From positions 62,001-126,000 of the forward strand of contig NZ_JADOUS010000001.1 in NCBI RefSeq assembly GCF_015752045.1: a stretch of 64,000 nucleotides of DNA, written 5' to 3'. The notes under the pieces are model-generated. The model was given only the letters and a program-made list of their open reading frames with translations. It had not been told where the DNA came from and made no database searches. Made by a program: the position numbers and the translations under genes. The DNA is from Arthrobacter_D sp015752045 (GTDB taxonomy: Bacteria > Actinomycetota > Actinomycetes > Actinomycetales > Micrococcaceae). How positions within the stretch are numbered: the stretch's first letter is position 1; each line of letters opens with the position of its first letter. Of the stretch, positions 24,816 to 32,297 are shown piece by piece.

Positions 24816-25844
24816 ATGACCTCCGAGGGCACCGGCACCACAGGCACGTCCGCTCCACCGTCCGGACGCGGCTCCGGGCCCGCTTCCCGTCCCGTCCCCG
24901 CATCGACGCCCGCATCCGACGGGCGTCCCGAGATCCTGGCGCTGCGGGCCCTGAAACTCGGTGATCTCCTCGTGGCGGTGCCCGCCCTGAAGGGGTTGCG
25001 GCGCGCCTTCCCGGAGCACCGCATCCTCTATGCCGCCCAGGAGTGGCTGCGCCCCATCATCCCGCTCACCGACGCCGTGGACGACCTGCTGCCCACCCAC
25101 GGCCTCGACGACCCCCTGCCCATCGAGCACGGGCGCATCGACCTGGCCGTGAACCTCCATGGGAGCGGCGCCGAGAGCAGGGGGCGTCTCGAGGAGATCG
25201 GCGCACGACGCCGGATGGGACACCGCTCGCCGGGCTGGGACGGCCCCGAATGGCGCCACGGGATCCTCGAGCGCGAACGGTGGGCATCGCTCATGAGCTG
25301 GCACGGCGTCCCCGCGGACCCGCTGGACTGCAGGCTGCGGGTGCCCGACGTCGGGAATCCGGCACCGGACGCCGTCGTCGTGCATGTCGGGGCCGCCTAC
25401 GGGAGCCGGCTCTGGCCCGTGGAACGGTTCGCCGACGTGGCGCGCACCCTGGCCGCCGCCGGGCACCGGGTGGTGTTCACGGGCAGTGGCAAGGAGCGGC
25501 CGCGCGCCCTCGCGGTCGCCGACGCCGCCGGCCTGCCGGAGGCGTCGGTCGCCGCCGGGGACCTGCCCCTCGACGCCTTCGCGGGCCTGGTGGCCGGCGC
25601 ATCCCTGGTGATCTCCGCGGACACGGGGGCCGCGCACCTCGCCTCGGCCTACGCCCGTCCGTCCGTGGTGCTGTTCGGGCCCGCGCCGCCCTCTGAGTGG
25701 GGTCCGCCGCCCGGACCTCACACCGTCCTGACGGACGCGTCGGTGCGCGTCGGCGAGACGTTCTCCGCCACACCCGATCCGGCCCTCCTGGCCGTGACCG
25801 TCGACCAGGTGCTGGCTGCGGCAGCCGACCACGGGATCTCCTAG
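24816..25844 (+). CDS. Glycosyltransferase family 9 (heptosyltransferase-like)
   Basis: 342-residue GT9 protein. After a Ser/Pro/Gly-rich N-terminal tail of about 37 residues come ILALRALKLGDLLVAVPALKGL (acceptor loop), VVVHVGAAYGSRLWPVERFADV, VVFTGSGKE and ISADTGAAHLASAYARPSVVLFGP, the family's D-x-G-x-x-H-L-A motif. Unlike the other two GT9 genes it lacks the C-terminal Cys group. The ATG is preceded 7 nt upstream by CAGGAT, a weak -10. It is divergent from gmhB and convergent with the sigma gene; the two stops share a CTAG palindrome. Confidence 0.87.
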   Translation: MTSEGTGTTGTSAPPSGRGSGPASRPVPASTPASDGRPEILALRALKLGDLLVAVPALKGLRRAFPEHRILYAAQEWLRPIIPLTDAVDDLLPTHGLDDPLPIEHGRIDLAVNLHGSGAESRGRLEEIGARRRMGHRSPGWDGPEWRHGILERERWASLMSWHGVPADPLDCRLRVPDVGNPAPDAVVVHVGAAYGSRLWPVERFADVARTLAAAGHRVVFTGSGKERPRALAVADAAGLPEASVAAGDLPLDAFAGLVAGASLVISADTGAAHLASAYARPSVVLFGPAPPSEWGPPPGPHTVLTDASVRVGETFSATPDPALLAVTVDQVLAAAADHGIS

Positions 25845-26668
25845 GCGATACCGGACCGCACCGCCTGCCCGTCCTCGGCGGCGGGAGCGCCGAGGAGTCT
25901 CTTCTGCAGTTTGACCAGGATCCGCGCCAGCGCCCTCGAGACCTGCATCTGGGACATGCCGAGCTCGTCCCCGATGCCCTGCTGGGTCTGCTCCATGAAG
26001 TACCGGCGGTAGAGGAGCTCCTTCTCGCCGTCGCACAGTTCGCTGACGGCACCGCGCAGGCAGATCATGTCCTCCCTGCGCTCCATGCCGCTGGACCGGT
26101 CCGCCAGGGTATCGGCCCAGGTGCGGCCCTCCACGGGGGCGTCGAGCGAGACCGGTCGGAGACTCGTCGCGCACGCCTGCGCTTCGAGGACCTTGCTCTC
26201 CGGCCGGCCGAGCTCGAGCCCCAGCTCGCGTGCGGTCGCCTCGCGGCCGAGCCGCTGGGCCATGGCGGGAGCCGTCCGGGCGATCTCCGTGCGGAGGTCC
26301 TGCACCTCCCGCGGCGGCCGGACCACCCAGCAGGAGTCGCGCAGGTAGCGCTTGATCTCCCCGCTGATCGTCGGGACGGCGAACGAGGCGAACGGAATGC
26401 CGCGTGCCGGGTCGAAGCGCTGCACCGCCTTGATCAGGCCCAGGTACGCGACCTGGCGGATGTCCGAGGCCTCGGGGCCCGCGACCGCGAAGGACCGCGC
26501 GACCGATTCGGCGATGTCCAAGTGCCGTAAGGCGATGTCGTCCTGCAGGGCCGCCTTGAGGGGCCCGTCCTGGGACGAGCGACCCGTCGGCCTGTGCACG
26601 GCAGCTGCATCGGAGGAACATGCCGGGCGTGCCCGGACAGTCGGCGGTGCGTCGATGGTGGTCTGCAT
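25841..26668 (-). CDS. SigB/SigF-family RNA polymerase sigma factor
   Basis: 275-residue group 3 sigma-70 factor. Region 2 is clear: DIAESVARSFA, DIRQVAYLGLIKAVQRFDP, GIPFASFAVPTISGEIKRYLRD and WVVRPPREVQDL. Region 3 follows, and region 4 is GEKELLYRRYFMEQTQQGIGDELGMSQMQVSRALARIL with its helix-turn-helix. The ATG at 26666-26668 has GGGAGAA 6 nt upstream, so the TTG extension to 26734 is rejected. Such factors are normally held by an RsbW-like anti-sigma encoded next door; none is present here. Position beside the glycan locus and a shared promoter element suggest it may control that locus. Confidence 0.9.
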   Translation of the reverse strand: MQTTIDAPPTVRARPACSSDAAAVHRPTGRSSQDGPLKAALQDDIALRHLDIAESVARSFAVAGPEASDIRQVAYLGLIKAVQRFDPARGIPFASFAVPTISGEIKRYLRDSCWVVRPPREVQDLRTEIARTAPAMAQRLGREATARELGLELGRPESKVLEAQACATSLRPVSLDAPVEGRTWADTLADRSSGMERREDMICLRGAVSELCDGEKELLYRRYFMEQTQQGIGDELGMSQMQVSRALARILVKLQKRLLGAPAAEDGQAVRSGIA

Positions 26669-26712
26669 GCTGTTCTCCCATGTGCGCTGGACACTCCCGT
26701 GTCCCAACAAAA

Positions 26713-26727
26713 CATCAGCACACTTAG
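26713..26727. promoter_or_regulatory. Shared 15-bp element (CATCAGCACACTTAG) upstream of the sigma gene
   Basis: 13 of 15 bases match the element at 16642-16656. On the minus strand CATACT (26729-26724) overlaps it and could be the -10 box, placing the transcript start about 50 nt before the sigma ATG. Autoregulation is possible but inferred. Confidence 0.45.
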
Positions 26728-26875
26728 TATGCAAACAGTCCGGACCAGAAGGGCACCATCAGCCGGAGCTCTTCCCTTTTTCGCCGGGTGGATGTAGGAC
26801 ACGGTGGTCTCGACCTCCCGGAACACCGGCCGTACCCGATGGTGGTGCCCGACCGGCGCGCTCCCCGAGTCGGCG

Positions 26876-27298
26876 TCAGCGGATGAGGATGTTGTCGTGG
26901 ACCTCGGTCCAGTCACCGCTCGTCAGGGCGTCAGTGGAGTAGGAATCCGTGATGAGCGTGGATTGAGGAAGATCTGAACCAGCGCCAGGAGCGACTGTGA
27001 CCGGCTGACCATGGCCTTCCCCGCAGCCCCCGATGAAGTCGTCGTCCGTGGTCGAGTAGGCGCAGAAGCCCCTGTCGTCCGTCATCTCGCCGATGAAGTA
27101 GGAGATGTGGTCCTGTTCTGCGACTTTCCGGACGGAGTCGATGGTCACGCTCGGGTCGATGACGAAGTCCGGAGGTCGGTCCTCGGATGTCGCTTCCCGA
27201 TTCGAAGCGGCGATGCCGTACTCGGCGCCGCTGCACGCGCTGATGGCGGTGCCCGCCGGCGCCAGTCCCGCAGCAATGGCCACCTGGTCGAACCGCAT
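26876..27298 (-). CDS. Small putative lipoprotein
   Basis: 140-residue protein with a lipobox-like ISAC at residues 19-22, so Cys22 would be the lipidated residue after signal cleavage, although the signal peptide is weakly basic and carries an Asp at position 4. The mature part has FVIDPSVTIDSVRKVAEQ, SYFIGEMTDDRGFCAYSTTDDDFIG-type segments split by a Cys pair (FCAY, GGCG), and ends WTEVHDNILIR. This looks like a small actinobacterial surface-protein family with no assigned role. SD is weak (GAAG). It stands alone in a gene-poor stretch. Confidence 0.6.
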   Translation of the reverse strand: MRFDQVAIAAGLAPAGTAISACSGAEYGIAASNREATSEDRPPDFVIDPSVTIDSVRKVAEQDHISYFIGEMTDDRGFCAYSTTDDDFIGGCGEGHGQPVTVAPGAGSDLPQSTLITDSYSTDALTSGDWTEVHDNILIR

Positions 27299-27370
27299 CT
27301 TCGTGCCCAGTCAGTGGTCACAGCGCGCTTCGATCGTGAACCGGCCGTCGTGCATGTCCACCTGAGCAGG

Positions 27371-27697
27371 TCAGGTACCGGGAGGTCGGTACCTGATCTG
27401 CTCGGCACTGCGCAGTGCCTCCATCGTCTCGTCGACGGTCAGGAGCACCGTCGTCTCGAACGAACTCAGTGCGCCCCCTCCGCTGATCGCCAGTGCGACC
27501 GCGGCCATGGACACGTTGTCGGGAGCCTCCCACAAGTTGTAGCCATCGTAGGCGCCGAAGGCGTACCAGAATCCATGGAGCGTCCCTCCGACGGATTCTA
27601 TGTACGACTGTGCGGCCTTGCCGCGGTCCTCGGGGGAGCTGATCAGCCGCGCCCAGGTCTCCGGTGCATAGCTGAATTTCGATAGATAGAGCGGCAT
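27371..27697 (-). CDS. GYD-domain protein
   Basis: 108-residue protein resembling the GYD family. It opens MPLYLSKFSYAPETWARLI, has the family signature FGAYDGYNLWEAPDNVSMAAV, and ends with a segment containing TVDETMEALRSA. The fold is a ferredoxin-like dimeric alpha/beta barrel; members have no proven reaction. The ATG at 27695-27697 has GAGGAAG 6 nt upstream; the open frame further upstream lacks similarity. It lies just after the lipoprotein gene's 5' side and is probably transcribed alone. Confidence 0.8.
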   Translation of the reverse strand: MPLYLSKFSYAPETWARLISSPEDRGKAAQSYIESVGGTLHGFWYAFGAYDGYNLWEAPDNVSMAAVALAISGGGALSSFETTVLLTVDETMEALRSAEQIRYRPPGT

Positions 27698-27922
27698 CGT
27701 TTCTTCCTCGCATTCGCTGTCAGAAGGGCGGATCCCCCAAGGATGGCACTTCGCACCCGGGTCAGCAATGAGTGGGAGGGCAGCCTCCGTCAGGCCGTTC
27801 CCGGGGTGTGGATGGTGATGGATGGGGTGGGTGTCATCGACGATCCGCGAACCTGCGGGCAGCGTGGCCGGCGCCTTCAGCGATCGAGGCCGGGCGTGCT
27901 CGTGCGCCGCGTCCGCCAACGC

Positions 27923-27954
27923 AAAAGCCCCCTGCCTCTCGGGCAGGGGGCTTG
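27923..27954. terminator. Bidirectional intrinsic terminator
   Basis: A perfect 12-bp stem (AAGCCCCCTGCC with GGCAGGGGGCTT) around a short CTCTC loop. On the minus strand it is followed by TTTTG, so it terminates the MarR gene at 27989. The remaining ~225 bp between it and the GYD gene start holds nothing else I can support. Confidence 0.85.
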
Positions 27955-27988
27955 CATCAGGACCGTGGGGCCCGCGGCGGACCTGGAG

Positions 27989-28498
27989 TCAGCCGGGCAC
28001 CGGGGCAGCCGGCCCGGTGGCGTCGGAGCCATCGCCGGCTCCGCCGTCGCGCGAGGCCACGCCCGCGGCCGCTGAGCTCCAGCGCGGCGCACCGAGTTCC
28101 CGGATGACGGCCTTCAGGTGGTTCCGCAGCTCCTCGGAGATCAGACCCCCACCGGGGACCAGGGTGCGCTCGATGTCCGCGGAGGCCTCGAGGACCCGAC
28201 GACCCGCCGGCGAGATCGAGACCATGTGGGAGCGTCGGTCCAGATCGTTCCGCACGCGCGTCACATGGCCCCTGGACTCGAGCCGGGAGAGGGTCTTGCC
28301 CATCGTCTGCGCCTGCACGCGCACGATCTGGGCGAGGCTCGCCTGCGTCATGGCGCCCTGGTCCTCGAGGACGCCGAGGGCGATCACCCCCGCGTGGGTC
28401 ACTCCGATGTCGACCAGACGTTCGTTCCATGCGTGCTCGACCAGACGCGCCGCTGTCGTCAGCAGTCGACCGGTGGGCCATTGCTCCAGATCGGGCAT
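27989..28498 (-). CDS. MarR-family transcriptional regulator
   Basis: 169-residue winged-helix regulator. The DNA-binding core covers about residues 30-105: VIALGVLEDQGAMTQASLAQIV, VQAQTMGKTLSRLESRGHVTRV (recognition helix) and RRSHMVSISPAGRRVLEA (wing). A Gly/Ala-rich tail follows. The start ATG 28496-28498 has AGAGGAAG upstream. It is divergent from the peroxiredoxin gene, with an A/T-rich intergenic region (CTATGATAACTAAG) that could hold both promoters and an operator. It may therefore respond to oxidants, but this is inferred from position only. Confidence 0.85.
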   Translation of the reverse strand: MPDLEQWPTGRLLTTAARLVEHAWNERLVDIGVTHAGVIALGVLEDQGAMTQASLAQIVRVQAQTMGKTLSRLESRGHVTRVRNDLDRRSHMVSISPAGRRVLEASADIERTLVPGGGLISEELRNHLKAVIRELGAPRWSSAAAGVASRDGGAGDGSDATGPAAPVPG

Positions 28499-28667
28499 AG
28501 AACAGTGCACTTCCTCTCGCTCGCGAGACCGGCGGCCGCCATCGGCGTCGGATCTTCCACCTATGATAACTAAGCTGGCTGCTCGATCTCTCCAGGCCGG
28601 CCGCCGGGAGCCCTGCCTCCCGGCCCGCCAGACCACACCGCCTTCCGACGATTCCACAGGAGTATGC

Positions 28668-29141
28668 ATGTCGCACCGACTGGCCACGGGTGATAGCGCC
28701 CCCGATTTCACGCTCATCGATGCCGCCGGCAACGACGTGACGCTGTCCTCGCTGAGGGGCGACAGCGTCGTCGTGTACTTCTACCCCGCCGCCGCCACGC
28801 CCGGCTGCACCACCGAAGCCTGCGACTTCCGCGACAACCTGGCTTCGCTGGGAGCTGCCGGTTACAAGGTGCTCGGGATCTCCCCGGACCCGGTGGGAAA
28901 GCTGGCCGCCTTCTCGGCGAAGGAGTCGCTCACCTTCCCCCTCCTCTCGGACGAGGACCACGCCACCGCGGAGGCCTACGGGGCCTGGGGTGAGAAGAAG
29001 AACTACGGGAAGACCTACGAGGGCCTCATCCGCTCCACGGTGGTCGTCGACCCCGACGGCAGGGTCGCCGTGGCCCAGTACAACGTGCGCGCCACCGGTC
29101 ACGTCGCGAAGCTGCGGCGTGACCTCGGGATCGACCGGTAG
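28668..29141 (+). CDS. bcp: Thioredoxin-dependent peroxiredoxin (BCP/PrxQ type)
   Basis: Cytoplasmic peroxidase that reduces hydrogen peroxide and organic hydroperoxides with thioredoxin. The 157-residue protein has the active-site block FYPAAATPGCTTEACDFRDN, giving a peroxidatic Cys in TPGC and a resolving Cys five residues later, as in PrxQ. The Thr in TPGC and the downstream Arg (GLIRSTVVVDPDG) are conserved. AGGAG lies 7 nt before ATG 28668. Divergent from the MarR gene at 28498. Confidence 0.95.
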   Translation: MSHRLATGDSAPDFTLIDAAGNDVTLSSLRGDSVVVYFYPAAATPGCTTEACDFRDNLASLGAAGYKVLGISPDPVGKLAAFSAKESLTFPLLSDEDHATAEAYGAWGEKKNYGKTYEGLIRSTVVVDPDGRVAVAQYNVRATGHVAKLRRDLGIDR

Positions 29142-29179
29142 GGCCCCTTCCGGAACCACGGACGCGGGTCCGGTCGCGT

Positions 29180-29185
29180 TACAGT
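29180..29185 (+). promoter_or_regulatory. -10 element of tRNA-Leu
   Basis: TACAGT lies 40 nt before the mature tRNA-Leu 5' end and is the best -10 candidate in the short gap after the peroxiredoxin gene. Confidence 0.35.
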
Positions 29186-29224
29186 GAAAGGGAAGGGATG
29201 CCCTCCGCGCGAGCGGCATCCCGA

Positions 29225-29309
<85 letters not shown>

Positions 29310-29582
29310 GCAGCACCAGCAGCACCCGTCGTCGGGCCGGCCCCCGACCGGCCCCCAGAGCCCTGCCGGGGCAGCACGCCCGGCAGGGCTCTTCCCTGCC
29401 CGGCCGCGCCTGCGCACCCATCACCGCAGGTCACGGGCCGGTCACGAAATCGGCGCCTCCCACATCGCACCCATCCACCTCGTCCGCGCGCCCGAAGTAC
29501 CTCCGAGACATCGACACGATGTGTTTCACACGACAGTCACTGACCCAGGCAGCAGCCGGGTCGTAACTATGGAGGAAAACCC

Positions 29583-30284
29583 ATGCAAATCATCAAGCGC
29601 AGGAACCTGTCCATCCTCGGTATCGCGGCGGTCTCGATGTTCGGTCTCGCAGCCTGCGGCGGCGGCAGTGACACGGCGTCCGAGGCAGCTCCGAGCGGCA
29701 TGGCCGAAGAGACCGGCATGGCCAGCGAGTCCCCCTCGATGGAAGCCAGCATGAGCCCCTCCGCTGACGCCATGATGGACCCCGCAGCGAACCTCGTCGG
29801 CCCCGGCTGCGAAGGCTACGCCGAGCAGGTTCCGGACGGTGCAGGCTCGGTGGCCGGCATGGCCCTCGACCCCGTGGCCACCGCCGCAGGCAACAACCCC
29901 ATCCTGACCCAGCTGACCGCTGCCGTCTCCGGTGGCATCAACCCCGACGTCGACCTCGTCGACACCCTCAACGGCGGCGAGTTCACCGTCTTCGCACCGG
30001 TCGACGAGGCCTTCGCGGCACTGCCCGCCGAGACCGTCGAGGGCCTGAAGACCGACACCGAGGGCCTCAGCAGCATCCTCACCTACCACGTCGTGCCGGG
30101 CAAGATCCAGCCGTCCGAGCTCGAGGGCACCATGCAGACCACGGTCCAGGGTGCTGAGCTCGAGGTCACCGGTTCGGGTGACGAGCTCCAGGTCAACGGC
30201 GCCAACGTGATCTGCGGCGGCGTCCAGACCGCCAACGCCGTCGTGTACCTGATCGACACCGTCCTCACGCCCCCCGCCGGCTAA
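29583..30284 (+). CDS. Fasciclin-domain lipoprotein
   Basis: 233-residue secreted lipoprotein. A basic N-terminus and hydrophobic segment end in the lipobox GLAAC (Cys25). A Ser/Met/Ala/Glu-rich linker (about 28-75) leads to one fasciclin (FAS1) domain (about 95-230) with the H1 segment (GEFTVFAPVDEAFAAL), ILTYHVVPGKI and a final NAVVYLIDTVLTPP. FAS1 domains mediate adhesion and are common in actinobacterial surface proteins (the MPT70/83 type). GGAGGAAAA gives a strong ribosome site before ATG 29583. Monocistronic, with a hairpin after it. Confidence 0.93.
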   Translation: MQIIKRRNLSILGIAAVSMFGLAACGGGSDTASEAAPSGMAEETGMASESPSMEASMSPSADAMMDPAANLVGPGCEGYAEQVPDGAGSVAGMALDPVATAAGNNPILTQLTAAVSGGINPDVDLVDTLNGGEFTVFAPVDEAFAALPAETVEGLKTDTEGLSSILTYHVVPGKIQPSELEGTMQTTVQGAELEVTGSGDELQVNGANVICGGVQTANAVVYLIDTVLTPPAG

Positions 30285-30332
30285 GGACTCCCCCACCTCC
30301 CTGGTTCAATCCTCTAACGTGTCCCAGGGATC

Positions 30333-30370
30333 ACGGACGGGCCTCCTCACCCCAGGGTGAGGGGGTCCGT
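30333..30370 (+). terminator. Hairpin downstream of the fasciclin gene
   Basis: ACGGAC (30333-30338) pairs with GTCCGT (30365-30370), enclosing a CCTCCTCACCC/GGGTGAGGGGG stem. It lies 48 bp after the stop. The stem is long but followed by few Ts, so efficiency is uncertain. Confidence 0.6.
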
Positions 30371-30489
30371 TCGTGCGTCCGGTCCACCCCGGTCCTGGGC
30401 GGCAGGGACAGGACCATCGCCTACACTGGGGCATTCCAGACACCGGGCCACGACGGACCGGCCCCCCTGCCCTTCGGAGATCGACGCTT

Positions 30490-32220
30490 GTGACCAACCC
30501 TGCCGCGCGCCGCACCAGCCACGGATGGGCGACCCACGGTGTGACCCGCGTCGCCACGATGGCGGCTGCCCTCGTCTCCGCGGTGTCCCTCGCCTCCTGC
30601 ACGGTCGGCCAGGTACCGCCACCCCAGCCGGCGACGACGACGGCGGCTCCGGCCGCGGATGCCGCGACGTTCACCTTCGGGACGGCAGCGCATCCCCGGA
30701 CACTCGACCCGGCGCTCGCGAACGACACGGAGTCCTACCGCGTCAGCCAGCAGATCCTGCAGGGACTCGTCGGCGTCGATCCGCTGACCTCGGAACCGAC
30801 GCCGCTGCTCGCGGAATCGTGGGACGAGAAGGACGAGGGGCGGTCCTACGAATTCACGCTGCGGGACGACGTCGTGTTCCAGGACGGGGAGCCGTTCGAC
30901 GCGAAAGCCGTGTGCACCAACTTCGACCGCTGGTACACGTTCCCCGAGAGCGCGCGAGCCGGCACCAGCAGGCTGCCCTTCGAGAACGTGTTCAAGGGGT
31001 ACTCCGACACTCCCGACGTGAGTCTCTACCAGGGCTGCACGGCGACCTCGGCATACACGGTGGACCTGCAACTCACCTCCCGGATCACGGGGCTGATCCC
31101 CGCACTCGCGTCGCCCGCCTTCGCCATGTCCTCCCCCGCGGCACTCGAGGCCGGCGCGGCGGACCAACTGACCGAGTCACGGGACGGCGCAGCCATCTCC
31201 CGCTACGGTCAGGCGCCCGTGGGGACCGGCCCCTTCCGGCTCGTCTCCTGGGAGGAGGGCGACGTGGAGCTCTCGTTCTTCGACGGGTACTGGGGTGAGC
31301 GCGGGGAAGTGGATCGTGTGGTGTTCACCACCATCTCCAGCCCCGACTCCCGGGCGCGTGCCCTGGCCTCGGGCCGGATCGACGGCTACGACTTCGTGTC
31401 CGTGGACAGCGCCGTCGACCTCGCCCGCAACGGACTGCAGTTCCTGCAGCGCGACCCCTACTCGGTGCTCTACCTCGGCATGAACCAGGGTTTCCCCGGT
31501 GTCGACGACATCCTGTTCCGCCAGGCCGTCTCCCACGCCATCGACAAGAGCGCCCTCATCGACGGCCGCTTCCTGAACGGGACCAAGCCGGCGCGCCAGT
31601 TCATCCCCGAGAAGCTCGGTGTCAGCAACGAGACGGTCAAGGACTACGGGTACGACGTCGCCCTCGCCAAGGACCTGCTCGAACGTTCCGGCTACGACGG
31701 GCGGGAGCTGCCCTTCTACTACCCGCGCAACGTCTCCAGGGCCTACCTGCCGTCCCCCGAGAAGGCCTACGCCGAACTGAGCCGGCAGCTCACCGAGGCC
31801 GGTTTCAACATCAAGCCGGTGCCCGTCGAATGGAGCGACGGCTACGTCGCGACGGTCCAGCAGTCCGGGGACCGGGCGTTCCACCTGCTCGGGTGGAGCG
31901 GCAGCTACCAGGACCCCGACAACTTCGTGGGTGCACTCTTCGGCACGTACTCCGAGGAGTTCGCCTACGAGGACCCGCAGCTGTTCAGCAAGATCAACCG
32001 GGCGCGGGGACTGCCTGCGGGCGAGGACCGCACCGACGCCTACGCGGACATCAGCTCGCAGATCTCCGACAGGATCCCGGCCGTCCCGCTGGCCTTCCCC
32101 ATCTCCGCGCTGGCGATGAGCCCCCGCGTGAGCACCTACCCGGTGAGCCCCGTCATGAACGAGGTCTTCAACCGCATCGACCTGGCCGACGTCGAGCCCC
32201 GGCCGGCGACGTCGGACTGA
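30490..32220 (+). CDS. ABC transporter substrate-binding lipoprotein (SBP family 5, peptide/nickel type)
   Basis: 576-residue extracellular solute-binding lipoprotein with a twin-Arg-containing N-terminus and lipobox SLASC (Cys37). SBP_bac_5 hallmarks follow: FTFGTAAHPRTLDPALANDTESYRV, GLVGVDPLTSEPTPLLAESW, and LLGWSGSYQDPDNFVGALFG with the ligand-cleft acidic pair. The GTG start at 30490 is chosen for a CGGAGA site and because it places the signal peptide directly after it. TACACT at 30422-30427 could be its -10. No permease or ATPase genes are adjacent, so it is an orphan receptor. Substrate probably oligopeptides. Confidence 0.92.
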   Translation: MTNPAARRTSHGWATHGVTRVATMAAALVSAVSLASCTVGQVPPPQPATTTAAPAADAATFTFGTAAHPRTLDPALANDTESYRVSQQILQGLVGVDPLTSEPTPLLAESWDEKDEGRSYEFTLRDDVVFQDGEPFDAKAVCTNFDRWYTFPESARAGTSRLPFENVFKGYSDTPDVSLYQGCTATSAYTVDLQLTSRITGLIPALASPAFAMSSPAALEAGAADQLTESRDGAAISRYGQAPVGTGPFRLVSWEEGDVELSFFDGYWGERGEVDRVVFTTISSPDSRARALASGRIDGYDFVSVDSAVDLARNGLQFLQRDPYSVLYLGMNQGFPGVDDILFRQAVSHAIDKSALIDGRFLNGTKPARQFIPEKLGVSNETVKDYGYDVALAKDLLERSGYDGRELPFYYPRNVSRAYLPSPEKAYAELSRQLTEAGFNIKPVPVEWSDGYVATVQQSGDRAFHLLGWSGSYQDPDNFVGALFGTYSEEFAYEDPQLFSKINRARGLPAGEDRTDAYADISSQISDRIPAVPLAFPISALAMSPRVSTYPVSPVMNEVFNRIDLADVEPRPATSD

Positions 32221-32257
32221 GGTACCGGACGATTTAAGTTCGGTCACCACCAGACGC

Positions 32258-32263
32258 TAGTCT
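32258..32263 (+). promoter_or_regulatory. -10 element of mqo
   Basis: TAGTCT, 40 nt before the chosen TTG start. A transcript starting around 32270 would carry the GGAGA ribosome site at 32288. Confidence 0.4.
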
Positions 32264-32297
32264 TTGTCTGCTAGTGACCTCGCGACTGGAGACTCCG

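Noticed and set aside
13566..25844. The heptose locus as a recent foreign island
   Set aside because: Codon use and G+C look like the flanking housekeeping genes and no integrase, transposase or flanking repeats were seen.
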